A stretch of 64,000 bases of DNA from Pseudoalteromonas rubra (GTDB lineage: Bacteria; Pseudomonadota; Gammaproteobacteria; Enterobacterales; Alteromonadaceae), in NCBI RefSeq assembly GCF_000238295.3, contig NZ_AHCD03000020.1, positions 510,147 through 574,146 on the forward strand, written 5' to 3'. A program made the translations under genes and the position numbers. The notes beneath the pieces were generated by a model that saw nothing but the letters and a program-made list of their open reading frames with translations, was not told the origin of the DNA and searched no databases. This document shows positions 8,797 through 16,765 of this stretch, piece by piece. Positions within the stretch are counted from its first letter, which is position 1; the number at the start of each line of letters is the position of its first letter.

Positions 8797-10023
8797 ATGG
8801 AAACTATTGTATTAGGTGTAAGTATGTTCATCGCTATCGTTGTGGTGTTGGTACTTATCATCATTGCAGCGAAATCGAAGCTGGTACCTAGCGGTGACAT
8901 CATGATCGGCATTAATGGCGATCCTGAAAAAGCAATTAAATCTGCACCAGGCGGTAAGCTATTGAGCTCACTGGCTGATGCTGGCATCTTCATTTCATCT
9001 GCCTGTGGTGGTGGTGGTTCATGCGGCCAGTGTCGCGTCCACGTACACTCTGGTGGTGGTGACATTTTGCCAACTGAACTTGATCACATCACCAAAGGTG
9101 AAGCCCGTGAAGGCTGTCGTCTGGCGTGTCAGGTTGCAGTGAAAACAGATATGGAGATTGAAGTTGAAGACTCAATCTTCGGTGTGAAGAAGTGGGAATG
9201 TACGGTTATCTCTAATGATAACAAAGCAACCTTCATCAAGGAGCTTAAACTGGGTATCCCTGACGGTGAGGTTGTACCTTTCCGCGCGGGTGGTTACATC
9301 CAGATTGAAGCGCCTGCACACCATGTTAAGTACGCAGACTTTGATATTCCTGATGAATATCGTCCGGACTGGGAGCGCTTTGGCTTCTTTAACCTGGAGT
9401 CTAAAGTTGACGAAGAAACAATCCGTGCATACTCAATGGCTAACTACCCGGAAGAGTACGGCATCATCATGCTGAACGTACGTATTGCGACGCCGCCGCC
9501 TAATAACCTGAGCCTGCCTTGTGGTAAGATGTCATCGTACATCTGGTCTCTGAAAGAAGGCGACAAAGTTACAATTTCTGGTCCGTTCGGTGAGTTCTTC
9601 GCCAAAGACACAGATGCAGAAATGGTCTTCGTTGGTGGTGGTGCTGGTATGGCGCCTATGCGTTCACACATTTTCGACCAGCTTAAGCGTCTTAACTCTG
9701 ATCGTAAGATGTCATTCTGGTACGGTGCACGTTCTAAGCGTGAAATGTTCTACGTGGAAGACTTTGACGGCCTGCAGGCTGAAAACGATAACTTCCAGTG
9801 GCATGTTGCACTTTCCGATCCTCAGCCAGAGGACAACTGGGAAGGCTACACAGGCTTCATCCACAACGTACTTTATGAAAACTACCTGAAAGATCATGAA
9901 GCACCAGAAGACTGTGAATTCTACATGTGTGGACCACCGATGATGAACGCGGCGGTTATCAACATGCTGAAAGACCTGGGTGTTGAAGATGAAAACATCC
10001 TGCTTGACGACTTCGGTGGTTAA
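8797..10023 (+). CDS. nqrF: Na+-translocating NADH:quinone reductase subunit F
   Basis: NADH-oxidising subunit: an N-terminal membrane helix (residues 4-25), a ferredoxin-like [2Fe-2S] domain and a ferredoxin-NADP+ reductase-like FAD/NADH domain. Cluster ligands are C70, C76, C79 and C111 (SACGGGGSCGQC, then LACQV). FAD binding is shown by RAYSMANYP and NADH binding by GGGAGMAP and YMCGPPMMN. The ending LLDDFGG is the family C-terminus. Last gene of the operon; a strong terminator follows. Confidence 0.97.
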   Translation: METIVLGVSMFIAIVVVLVLIIIAAKSKLVPSGDIMIGINGDPEKAIKSAPGGKLLSSLADAGIFISSACGGGGSCGQCRVHVHSGGGDILPTELDHITKGEAREGCRLACQVAVKTDMEIEVEDSIFGVKKWECTVISNDNKATFIKELKLGIPDGEVVPFRAGGYIQIEAPAHHVKYADFDIPDEYRPDWERFGFFNLESKVDEETIRAYSMANYPEEYGIIMLNVRIATPPPNNLSLPCGKMSSYIWSLKEGDKVTISGPFGEFFAKDTDAEMVFVGGGAGMAPMRSHIFDQLKRLNSDRKMSFWYGARSKREMFYVEDFDGLQAENDNFQWHVALSDPQPEDNWEGYTGFIHNVLYENYLKDHEAPEDCEFYMCGPPMMNAAVINMLKDLGVEDENILLDDFGG

Positions 10024-10067
10024 GCTGAAATACATATGATCTTAAAGTGGTTTTTAAGATAAAATAG

Positions 10068-10103
10068 AAGCCCCTTAGCAGTCATGCTGAGGGGCTTTTT
10101 TTA
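10068..10103 (+). terminator. Rho-independent terminator after nqrF
   Basis: Stem AAGCCCCTTAGCA / TGCTGAGGGGCTT (one G-T wobble, loop GTCA) followed by a run of seven T. It ends the nqr transcript before the repeat element and apbE. Confidence 0.92.
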
Positions 10104-10143
10104 TGGGTAACGCTCCGTACAGAGCGGGGGTTACTGGCAAACG

Positions 10144-10316
10144 ATACCAATTTGCTTAATTAAGTGCTCTATTTTGAGGCGAGAAAATATGTTCGATAAC
10201 AAGGCAAAAATTTGCGAACTTATACCTTAGGTAAAGGTTCTAAACGAGAAATTTTTAACACAGTTAGCGTCATATTTGCTCCGTCAAATTGAACAGGTAT
10301 TAAGTGAAATTGGTAT
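10144..10316 (+). repeat. MITE-like repeat, long copy (173 bp)
   Basis: A non-coding AT-rich element bounded by ATACCAATTT and its inverse AAATTGGTAT. The left 45 bp (ending TTTTGAGGCGAGAAAAT) and the right 27 bp (CAGGTATTAAGTGAAATTGG and flanks) recur in inverted orientation at 52118-52189, where about 100 internal bases are missing. There is no open reading frame inside, so it looks like a non-autonomous mobile or repetitive element. It ends 21 bp before the apbE start, so apbE promoter sequences may lie within it. Confidence 0.75.
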
Positions 10317-10337
10317 GAAACACAAGGGATGACACTG

Positions 10338-11357
10338 ATGCTAAGACAGAGCCAGTTCTGTTTCATTTTCTTATTAAGTATGCTGCTTGTGGCATGTGGC
10401 CAGGCAAACAAAGCAGCTGAGCCTATTGTGCTGCAGGGCAGTACGATGGGCACAACCTATAACATTAAGGCTTTTCCACAGCAAAGCACACTGACTGAAG
10501 AGCAGTTACATACTGAGGTTGAGGCCGCGCTTAAAGCGGTGAATCAATCTATGTCGACCTATATTCCAGATTCAGAGATCAACCAGTTTAATCGTCTGGC
10601 TGCCAACCAGGTCATGCCGATCAGTGATGATTTCAGGAAGGTGATTGCTGAGTCAATCCGACTGGGTTTGTCAACTCAGACACTGGATGTCACCATGGGA
10701 CCTTTAATTGATTTGTGGGGGTTTGGCCCTGACAAGCGTCCGACCAAGCGACCTTCTGAGCAGCAGCTGGCGCAAATGCGTGAGCAAATTGGCCTCGATA
10801 AACTGACCCTGACAGAGGATGGTTTGGCCAAAACGTTGGATCATCTGGAATTGTCTTTCTCTGCCACGGCAAAAGGCTATGGCATAGATAAAGTGGCAGA
10901 ACTGATCGAGTCGCACGGTATCAGCAATTATATGGTTGAAATTGGTGGTGAGCTGAGATTGTCTGGCACTAAACCTGATGATGAGCCCTGGCGTATTGCC
11001 ATTGAAAAACCGGATGCACCGGTTGGGCAACGACAAATCCATAAAGTGATTGAGCCAGGTAAGAACAGTGTTGCGACTTCAGGCGACTATCGTATTTTCT
11101 ATGAAATGGATGGTGAGACCTTCACCCATCTGATCGATCCGGGCACGGGTAAGCCAGTTAAACACGACCTGGTGTCTGTAACAGTATTGCACCCATCTGC
11201 GATGACAGCCGATGGCCTCGCTACGGCCCTAACTGTGATGGGGACTGAGCGGGCGAGAGCGTACGCTGAGTTACACAACCTACCAGTCTATTTGATCAGC
11301 AAAAGTGATGAAGGTCTGGAGATTTACGCCAGTAGTGCGTTCATACCTTATTTATAA
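10338..11357 (+). CDS. apbE: FAD:protein FMN transferase ApbE
   Basis: Lipoprotein flavin transferase that attaches FMN from FAD to threonine of target proteins in the periplasm. Its natural substrates here are NqrB and NqrC, encoded just upstream. It has a signal peptide with lipobox LLVACG, then GSTMGTTYNIKAF, MSTYIPDSEINQFN, and the conserved FSATAKGYGIDKVAEL and IEIGGELR-like segments. The C-terminal part HLIDPGTGKPV and ADGLATALTVMG supplies metal and FAD contacts. I chose ATG 10338 because AAGGGA lies 9 bp upstream; the in-frame ATG at 10329 sits directly on that site. Confidence 0.95.
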   Translation: MLRQSQFCFIFLLSMLLVACGQANKAAEPIVLQGSTMGTTYNIKAFPQQSTLTEEQLHTEVEAALKAVNQSMSTYIPDSEINQFNRLAANQVMPISDDFRKVIAESIRLGLSTQTLDVTMGPLIDLWGFGPDKRPTKRPSEQQLAQMREQIGLDKLTLTEDGLAKTLDHLELSFSATAKGYGIDKVAELIESHGISNYMVEIGGELRLSGTKPDDEPWRIAIEKPDAPVGQRQIHKVIEPGKNSVATSGDYRIFYEMDGETFTHLIDPGTGKPVKHDLVSVTVLHPSAMTADGLATALTVMGTERARAYAELHNLPVYLISKSDEGLEIYASSAFIPYL

Positions 11358-11466
11358 TGAGATCTGCATCGCGAACGTTTTAACTTAGGTGCGTTTAGTT
11401 ATATAATGAGCACAATTAACCGTCACCAGTCCGCGATAGCGGATGGATATGCAAAAGAGGCCTGAG

Positions 11467-11679
11467 ATGTCACTATTTTTACTTACCTTTGGGTTGTTGT
11501 TATTGATCGCCGTTGCGATGGCTGTCGGGGTCATAGTACAAAAGAAATCAATGGCCAGCAGTTGTGGCGGTCTGGGCTCTATGGGTATCGACAAGATCTG
11601 TGACTGTGATGACCCGTGCGATAAACGCAAAAAGCGTCTCGCAAAAGAGCAAATGTGGAAAGAAAACCAAATTCTTTAA
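11467..11679 (+). CDS. nqrM: Na+-NQR maturation factor NqrM
   Basis: A 70-aa membrane-anchored protein with one N-terminal helix (SLFLLTFGLLLLIAVAMAVG) and the cysteine motif SSCGGLG...CDCDDPC. This is the DUF539/NqrM signature. NqrM is needed for Na+-NQR assembly and is thought to deliver iron for the NqrD/E centre. I chose ATG 11467 with AGAGG six bases upstream; an upstream ATG at 11443 would add eight residues. Its position after nqrA-F and apbE completes a biogenesis cluster. Confidence 0.93.
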   Translation: MSLFLLTFGLLLLIAVAMAVGVIVQKKSMASSCGGLGSMGIDKICDCDDPCDKRKKRLAKEQMWKENQIL

Positions 11680-11696
11680 TCCACTGACATCATCGA

Positions 11697-11723
11697 AAAC
11701 GCAAGCCCAGGCTTGCGTTTTTA
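11697..11723 (+). terminator. Rho-independent terminator after nqrM
   Basis: Stem AAAACGCAAGCC / GGCTTGCGTTTT with a very short loop and following T residues, 17 bp after the nqrM stop. Confidence 0.88.
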
Positions 11724-11757
11724 CGTTTCGGACCCCGAATAACAGTGCCATAGCCTG

Positions 11758-12357
11758 ATGCAACAAACCCTGTATTTTATTCGCCACGGTGAACCTCGGG
11801 AAACCGGCCGTTTGCTTGGAAGTACTGATATGTCCGCAAGCGCGTCGGGCAATGAACAAGTGCATGCCCAACTTGAGGCGTGTGATGGGATTGCACAGGT
11901 GATTGCCTCTCCATTACAGCGATGCCAGACGGTCGCTCGTACGTTTTGTGAAACCACCGGTTTGCCACTGCAGATAGAACCCCGACTCAGTGAAATGCAT
12001 TTTGGTGACTGGGATGGAGAGCGCTACGACGCGCTCTGGCAGTCAGCACGAGCACCTAGCATCGGTGACTTTTGGCAAAGTCCCTGGCAGCACACCCCGC
12101 CAAATGGGGAGTCCATGTCGGCATTCCACCTACGTTTATATGATTGGTGGCAGCAGTTCACCGCAAGCCCCTCCTGTGAGTCTGTGGCGATTGTCACTCA
12201 TGCGGGCGTTATTAAGCAATTACTGGCCATCTGGCTGGGTTTACCTGCTGAGTTTGATGGTCACTTGTCTCGTGCAGAGATCGGATACGCCAAAATGGTT
12301 AAAGTATCGGTTTTCTTTGATGAGACCGGTCAAGCCTGGCCGAAAGTTGTGTTTTAG
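11758..12357 (+). CDS. cobC: Histidine phosphatase, probable alpha-ribazole phosphatase
   Basis: A 199-aa phosphoglycerate-mutase-type phosphatase. The catalytic motif is FIRHGEP (His9 phosphorylated), and the second conserved histidine is in VTHAGV. Acidic and basic partners are in SPLQRCQ and FGDWDGE. By family and by position just upstream of a B12 riboswitch and the cobalamin salvage operon, the best call is CobC, which dephosphorylates alpha-ribazole 5'-phosphate or adenosylcobalamin 5'-phosphate. It lies upstream of the riboswitch, so that switch would not control it. A generic phosphatase cannot be excluded. Confidence 0.78.
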   Translation: MQQTLYFIRHGEPRETGRLLGSTDMSASASGNEQVHAQLEACDGIAQVIASPLQRCQTVARTFCETTGLPLQIEPRLSEMHFGDWDGERYDALWQSARAPSIGDFWQSPWQHTPPNGESMSAFHLRLYDWWQQFTASPSCESVAIVTHAGVIKQLLAIWLGLPAEFDGHLSRAEIGYAKMVKVSVFFDETGQAWPKVVF

Positions 12358-12399
12358 ACGTCTGGACTTCATAATAAGGCCTAAATTTAGCATCGTATT

Positions 12400-12493
12400 G
12401 TATTGGCAGTCATTGGGAATGAGGTGTAAATCCTCAGCTGTCCCCGCAACTGTAATAGACTGAGAGTCTGAAGCCAGATACCAAGGCCAATAC
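12400..12493 (+). promoter_or_regulatory. Cobalamin riboswitch aptamer
   Basis: The conserved cobalamin aptamer core is present in order: GGGAATGAGGTGTAAATCC, CAGCTGTCCCCGCAACTGTAA, then GAGTCTGAAGCCAGATACC. An outer helix (P1) forms between GTATTGG at 12400-12406 and CCAATAC at 12487-12493. It lies 95 bp before the first gene of the B12 uptake and salvage operon. High B12 should lower expression of that operon. The visible core is compact, so I may have missed peripheral helices at either end. Confidence 0.93.
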
Positions 12494-12565
12494 CTACACT
12501 TAAGCGGGCGCACTTAAGTCAGTTCAGAACGCCAGTCGTGACAACGCGAATGGCTGGCTCTGCGC

Positions 12566-12588
12566 TGCTGCCTGCATTTGAGGCGGTA
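12566..12588 (+). promoter_or_regulatory. Shine-Dalgarno-sequestering hairpin of the riboswitch
   Basis: CTGCCT (12568-12573) can pair with AGGCGG (12581-12586), the ribosome-binding site of the following btuD-like gene, with possible extension to the A of ATG. No T-run follows. This suggests control of translation initiation rather than termination. A palindromic ACTTAAG...CTTAAGT hairpin at about 12498-12519 between aptamer and this stem could be the kissing-loop partner. The switch mechanism is inferred from pairing alone. Confidence 0.65.
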
Positions 12589-13385
12589 TGACTTCACCAC
12601 AAATCTCCGTGCATAACCTGAATCTGGCATTGGGTGACAAACCTATTCTGACAGCACTTAATTTTGCCATTCAAAGTGGCCAGTTTATTGGTCTGATCGG
12701 GCCGAATGGGGCAGGAAAGTCCAGTTTATTACGTTGTCTGTATCGCTACTGGCATCCCAGTGAGGGGGAGATACGCTACGCCGGAAAACCTTTATCTGAT
12801 TATCCTCGCCGCGCTTATGCACGCCAGGTGGCAGTGGTATTGCAGGAGATCCCCAGCCAGTTCAACCTGGCGCTGTTCGAGGTAGTTGCGATGGGCGTGA
12901 CGCCGCATAAAACGCTGTTTTCAGCTGTTAATACAAGGGATAAGCAACTGATCCTGGAAGCCCTTGAGCGGGTCGGCCTGAGCCACAAAGCACAACAGCA
13001 ATTTGATGCTCTGTCGGGCGGCGAAAAGCAACGGGCGATGATCGCCAGAGCCATGGTACAGCAGCCTGAACTGCTGATCATGGATGAGCCTACCAGTCAT
13101 CTGGATGTGAAGTATCAGATCCAGATCATGGAGCTGGCTAAGGCCATGGGGGTGACCGTGATTGCTTCATTTCATGATCTTAATCTTGCTGCGGCACTCA
13201 GCGATGAGCTGCTGGTACTGGAGCAAGGTCAGCTGATTGCTCAGGGAGCCCCGTTAGAGATCATAACGCCGGGTTTACTGAGTGACGTTTTTGGCGTCTG
13301 TGCTGACGTTGAGACAGTCCCCGGACCTCGTCGCAATGCGTCGGGTGTGCCTCACATTCGTTATCACTACGGGTATCAACAATGA
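12588..13385 (+). CDS. btuD: Cobalamin ABC transporter ATP-binding protein (BtuD-like)
   Basis: A 265-aa ATPase of the FecCD/BtuCD type importers. Walker A is GPNGAGKSS, the signature is LSGGEKQR, Walker B is LLIMDEPT, and the switch histidine is in SFHDLN. It overlaps the permease gene by 4 bp, and the periplasmic binding protein is the last B12 gene of the operon, giving a full BtuCDF-type importer. Riboswitch control just upstream supports vitamin B12 or cobinamide as substrate rather than iron-siderophore. Confidence 0.88.
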   Translation: MTSPQISVHNLNLALGDKPILTALNFAIQSGQFIGLIGPNGAGKSSLLRCLYRYWHPSEGEIRYAGKPLSDYPRRAYARQVAVVLQEIPSQFNLALFEVVAMGVTPHKTLFSAVNTRDKQLILEALERVGLSHKAQQQFDALSGGEKQRAMIARAMVQQPELLIMDEPTSHLDVKYQIQIMELAKAMGVTVIASFHDLNLAAALSDELLVLEQGQLIAQGAPLEIITPGLLSDVFGVCADVETVPGPRRNASGVPHIRYHYGYQQ

Positions 13386-14374
13386 AGGCTTTGCTAATAC
13401 CCGGGTTGCTCTGTGCCTGTTTAGCCAGCATGCTCACCGCACTGTCTGTCGGGGCGGTTTCACTCAGTTGGGGCGAGGTCTGGCAGGCTTTGAGCAACTA
13501 TGACAATGGTATATTGAATCAAAAGATTGTGGTTGAGCTGCGATTGCCACGTACTTTGTTGGCTTTTTTTGCGGGGGCCGGGCTGGCCATTGCCGGGCTT
13601 ATTTTGCAAACCGTTACCCGCAACCCACTCGCCGATCCGTATTTATTTGGTATTTCCTCCGGGGCGTCATTTGGTGTGGTGTTGTTGGTTGCATTATTTG
13701 GGGTGCAAAGCGCACTGGCCTTATCCGGCGCGGCGTTTGCCGGCAGCGCAGTGGCCATGAGCCTGTTGTTGCTCATTGCGTTTCACAAAGGCACAGCACT
13801 GGTCGAGAACATGTTGTTGTCAGGTGTCGCGCTGACCTTTTTATTTTCTGCCTTTACCAGCTTATTGCTCTATTGGAGTGATCCGCAGGCCATTAGCGCC
13901 ATTATATTCTGGAGTCTGGGCAGTTTCAGCCGAGCAGACTGGCAATGGCTGTGGTTACCCGCTCTGGTCGTGTCGATAGGTTGTACAGTGATGTTACTGA
14001 TGCGCCGTAGCCTGAATGCGTTGTTAGTCGGTGATGAGAGCGCGGTAACCTTAGGTGTGAATGTACACAGGCTAAGACTGGGCATGTTGATCCTGGCATC
14101 TATGTTGACGGCCGTGATTGTTGCTGCCTGCGGTGGGGTTGGGTTTGTGGGCTTGATGATCCCCCATATTGTGCGCTTTTTTATTTCGCAGGTTCGTACA
14201 CTGGGTATGTTGGCAACCGCTTTATCTGGAGGGCTCATGATGCTGTGGGTCGATGTGCTGGCCCGCACTCTGATAGACAATCAGGAGCTTCCGATTGGGG
14301 TGATCACCTCCGCCATCGGCAGTGTGTTTTTCTTATCGCTGCTAATCGCCAAAAAGCGCGCTGCCAGCATCTGA
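13382..14374 (+). CDS. btuC: Cobalamin ABC transporter permease (BtuC-like)
   Basis: A 330-aa FecCD-family permease with about ten membrane helices. Typical motifs are LRLPRTLLAFFAGAGLAIAG near the N-terminus, NPLADPYLFGISSGASFG, and GFVGLMIPHIVRF in the cytoplasmic coupling region. Its ATG overlaps the btuD-like stop (ATGA type). Substrate specificity for corrinoids is inferred from the riboswitch and neighbours. Confidence 0.88.
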   Translation: MKALLIPGLLCACLASMLTALSVGAVSLSWGEVWQALSNYDNGILNQKIVVELRLPRTLLAFFAGAGLAIAGLILQTVTRNPLADPYLFGISSGASFGVVLLVALFGVQSALALSGAAFAGSAVAMSLLLLIAFHKGTALVENMLLSGVALTFLFSAFTSLLLYWSDPQAISAIIFWSLGSFSRADWQWLWLPALVVSIGCTVMLLMRRSLNALLVGDESAVTLGVNVHRLRLGMLILASMLTAVIVAACGGVGFVGLMIPHIVRFFISQVRTLGMLATALSGGLMMLWVDVLARTLIDNQELPIGVITSAIGSVFFLSLLIAKKRAASI

Positions 14375-14390
14375 CCTAACAGGAGACTTT

Positions 14391-15458
14391 ATGATCCCAT
14401 CACTCAATCGCCAGCATGACGCTTATATTCAGCACACCATAGATATGAAGACCAAACCTCAGGGCGCGCTGGGTAAGCTTGAGACATTGGCACATCAGCT
14501 GGTGAGCATTTTGAGTCAGGGCATGAGTCGCGCCCAACTTGAAGCCGAAAAACCCGCCATCGTGCAGCCGCAGATGATGATATTTGCCGGAGATCATGGC
14601 ATTGCAGCCGAGGGCGTGTCTATTGCACCCAGCGAGGTGACCGGCCAAATGGTGGCTAACTTTGCCACGGGTGGTGCAGCCATTAATGTCTTGTGTGCTC
14701 AGCTTGGCTGGCAACTGAGTGTGATTGACTGTGGTATTTTGACAGCGCCAGCTCCGGAATTGGGTATTGTGTCACAACGCCTTGGTCATATCACCCGGCC
14801 ATTGCATATTGAGCCTGCCCTGAGTGAAGCACAGCTTGATCAAGGCTTGTTATATGGTCAAGAAGCCGTACAGACGGCATTGGACTCGGGGTCAAACGTG
14901 TTTGCGTTGGGCGAAATGGGGATCGGCAATACTACTGCCGCAGCGGCGATTTTCTCGGCTCTAAGTGGGTTGACTGGCGCTGAAACGGTTGGACGTGGCA
15001 CCGGCGTGAGTGCAGAAGTGGTGGAGAAAAAACAACAACTGATCGATCAGGCTTTGCTGTTACATGGCGATGCCCTTGATGATCCTCGAGAGGTGTTGCG
15101 TCGTCTGGGCGGGTTTGAGATCTGTCAGATGGTTGGTGCAATGCTGGAAATTGCTCGTGCACAAAAGGTCATTCTGGTGGATGGCTTTATTGCAACAGCC
15201 GCGGCTATGCTGGCGTGTCGCATTGAACCTGCCAGTCAGGACTATATGGTGTTTGCCCATTGCTCAGGTGAGCAGGGACATCGGCGCATGCTGAATGAGC
15301 TAAATGCCGAGCCATTGCTGGATCTGAACATGCGTCTGGGTGAGGGATCCGGTGCGGCAATGGCATTGCCCCTGTGCCAAAGTGCGCTGGCATTTTACTA
15401 TCAGATGGCCAGCTTTGAGTCGGCGGCTGTCACTCAGGTGGTAGACACTCATGAGTGA
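14391..15458 (+). CDS. cobT: Nicotinate-nucleotide:DMB phosphoribosyltransferase CobT
   Basis: A 355-aa CobT that makes alpha-ribazole 5'-phosphate from nicotinate mononucleotide and a lower-ligand base such as dimethylbenzimidazole. Conserved motifs are KPQGALGKLE (N-terminal), IFAGDHGIAAEGVSIAPSEVT, ALGEMGIGNTTAAAAI, GRGTGVS, and VLVDGFIATAAA-like segment VILVDGFIATAAAML. The catalytic glutamate expected near the C-terminus lies in LRLGEGSGAA-type sequence (MRLGEGSGAAMALPL). Overlaps cobS by 8 bp. Confidence 0.95.
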   Translation: MIPSLNRQHDAYIQHTIDMKTKPQGALGKLETLAHQLVSILSQGMSRAQLEAEKPAIVQPQMMIFAGDHGIAAEGVSIAPSEVTGQMVANFATGGAAINVLCAQLGWQLSVIDCGILTAPAPELGIVSQRLGHITRPLHIEPALSEAQLDQGLLYGQEAVQTALDSGSNVFALGEMGIGNTTAAAAIFSALSGLTGAETVGRGTGVSAEVVEKKQQLIDQALLLHGDALDDPREVLRRLGGFEICQMVGAMLEIARAQKVILVDGFIATAAAMLACRIEPASQDYMVFAHCSGEQGHRRMLNELNAEPLLDLNMRLGEGSGAAMALPLCQSALAFYYQMASFESAAVTQVVDTHE

Positions 15459-16227
15459 GCTAAGGCAATTCAAGCTGGCGGTGATCTTTCTGACCCGTAT
15501 TCCCGTTAAAGTGTCGGGCGAGGTCAGCGATCAGGATATCAACCTGGCCAGCGGCTACTTTGCCTGGGTTGGTGTGCTCTTGGGTGCCCTGTTAGCCCTT
15601 CTCTATGGTGTGTTAGCCTTTATGTTGCCTGCCGGCATTGCGGTAATAATAACGCTGAGTGCCGGGCTGATCATAACGGGTGCATTTCATGAGGATGGCT
15701 TTGCGGATGTCTGGGATGGCTTTGGCGGTGGCTGGAGTGTGGCCGATAAGCTCACCATCATGAAAGACAGCCGACTTGGCACCTATGGTGCGGCGGCATT
15801 GGTTCTGTTACTGCTTACCAAGTTTCAGGCTTTACTCTCCTTAAGTGAGCAACTTGCTTATGTATGTGCAGCTATCCTGCTTGGTCATGGTCTGAGCCGG
15901 GTTATGGCTACCAGTATCATTGGTAAACTGAACTATGTTCAGGCAGATGCGCAAAGTAAAGTTAAGCCTGTTGCCCAGTTTCTTTCTACAAAAAGTAAGC
16001 AGTTACTTTATAGCTGTGGCTTAGTTTTACTAATAGTGAGCTGGTTTGCCGGACTGTTTACCCTATGGCAGTGCGTTGCGCTGGTTGTCGTACTGTGGTT
16101 ATGCCGGACAGGCTGCGCTTACTGGTTTAAACGCCAGCTCGGCGGTTATACGGGAGACTGTCTGGGCGCGGCACAGCAACTGGCGGAAGTCACGGTGTAT
16201 TTATTTTGTCTGGTGGTCTGGTTATGA
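15451..16227 (+). CDS. cobS: Adenosylcobinamide-GDP ribazoletransferase CobS
   Basis: A 258-aa integral membrane enzyme that joins adenosylcobinamide-GDP with alpha-ribazole(-phosphate) to make the final B12 nucleotide loop. It starts MSELRQFKLAVIFLTRIPVK, and has the metal-binding signature HEDGFADVWDGFGGG and KDSRLGTYG, both diagnostic. Several hydrophobic helices follow. Coupled by overlap to cobT upstream and to cobU downstream. Confidence 0.95.
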   Translation: MSELRQFKLAVIFLTRIPVKVSGEVSDQDINLASGYFAWVGVLLGALLALLYGVLAFMLPAGIAVIITLSAGLIITGAFHEDGFADVWDGFGGGWSVADKLTIMKDSRLGTYGAAALVLLLLTKFQALLSLSEQLAYVCAAILLGHGLSRVMATSIIGKLNYVQADAQSKVKPVAQFLSTKSKQLLYSCGLVLLIVSWFAGLFTLWQCVALVVVLWLCRTGCAYWFKRQLGGYTGDCLGAAQQLAEVTVYLFCLVVWL

Positions 16228-16763
16228 CGGGTCGGGTCGAATTTATTCTGGGTGGTGCGCGCTCTGGAAAGAGTCGGTTAGGTGAGCAAAGAGCCGAACG
16301 CTGGCTCAGCGACGGTAAAGTGGCCCGGTTAATTTATCTCGCGACTGCACGACCCGGGGATGAGGAGATGGTTGCGCGGATCGCCCATCATCAGGCATCG
16401 CGCCCGGCATACTGGCAGCTTATAGAAGAGGCCTGGGCGCTGGATCAAGTGTTAGCTAGCCTTGCGCCAGGTGATTGTGTGGTGATTGATTGCCTCACCT
16501 TGTGGTTAACCACGGCATTATGTGACTACTCCTACTCAGCATTTCAACACAAGCGCGCGGCGCTGCTGAGTGCTCTGCGTGCCACTCGCGCTCGGGTGAT
16601 CCTGATCAGTAATGAGGTGGGCCACGGCATAGTGCCGCTTGGTGAACTCAGTCGCCGCTTTGTTGACGAATCTGGCTGGTTGCACCAGGACATCGCCGCT
16701 TTGGCAGACAGAGTCGATTTTGTGATGGCGGGTTTGCCACTGACGCTAAAAGGAGGCAATTGA
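16224..16763 (+). CDS. cobU: Adenosylcobinamide kinase/guanylyltransferase CobU
   Basis: Bifunctional enzyme (179 aa from this start) that phosphorylates adenosylcobinamide and transfers GMP to it. The P-loop is GGARSGKSRLGEQRAE; YLATARPGDEEM and ISNEVGHGIVP are family motifs, and HH in RIAHHQASRP includes the expected guanylylated histidine. I chose ATG 16224 because it overlaps the cobS stop as ATGA; an in-frame upstream start at 16206 would add six residues within cobS. Confidence 0.94.
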   Translation: MTGRVEFILGGARSGKSRLGEQRAERWLSDGKVARLIYLATARPGDEEMVARIAHHQASRPAYWQLIEEAWALDQVLASLAPGDCVVIDCLTLWLTTALCDYSYSAFQHKRAALLSALRATRARVILISNEVGHGIVPLGELSRRFVDESGWLHQDIAALADRVDFVMAGLPLTLKGGN

Positions 16764-16765
16764 GT

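Noticed and set aside
4269..9889. Several open frames of 60-140 aa antisense or out of frame inside nqrA-nqrF.
   Set aside because: The nqr genes are strongly recognised and cover the region; the other frames lack ribosome-binding sites and family motifs.
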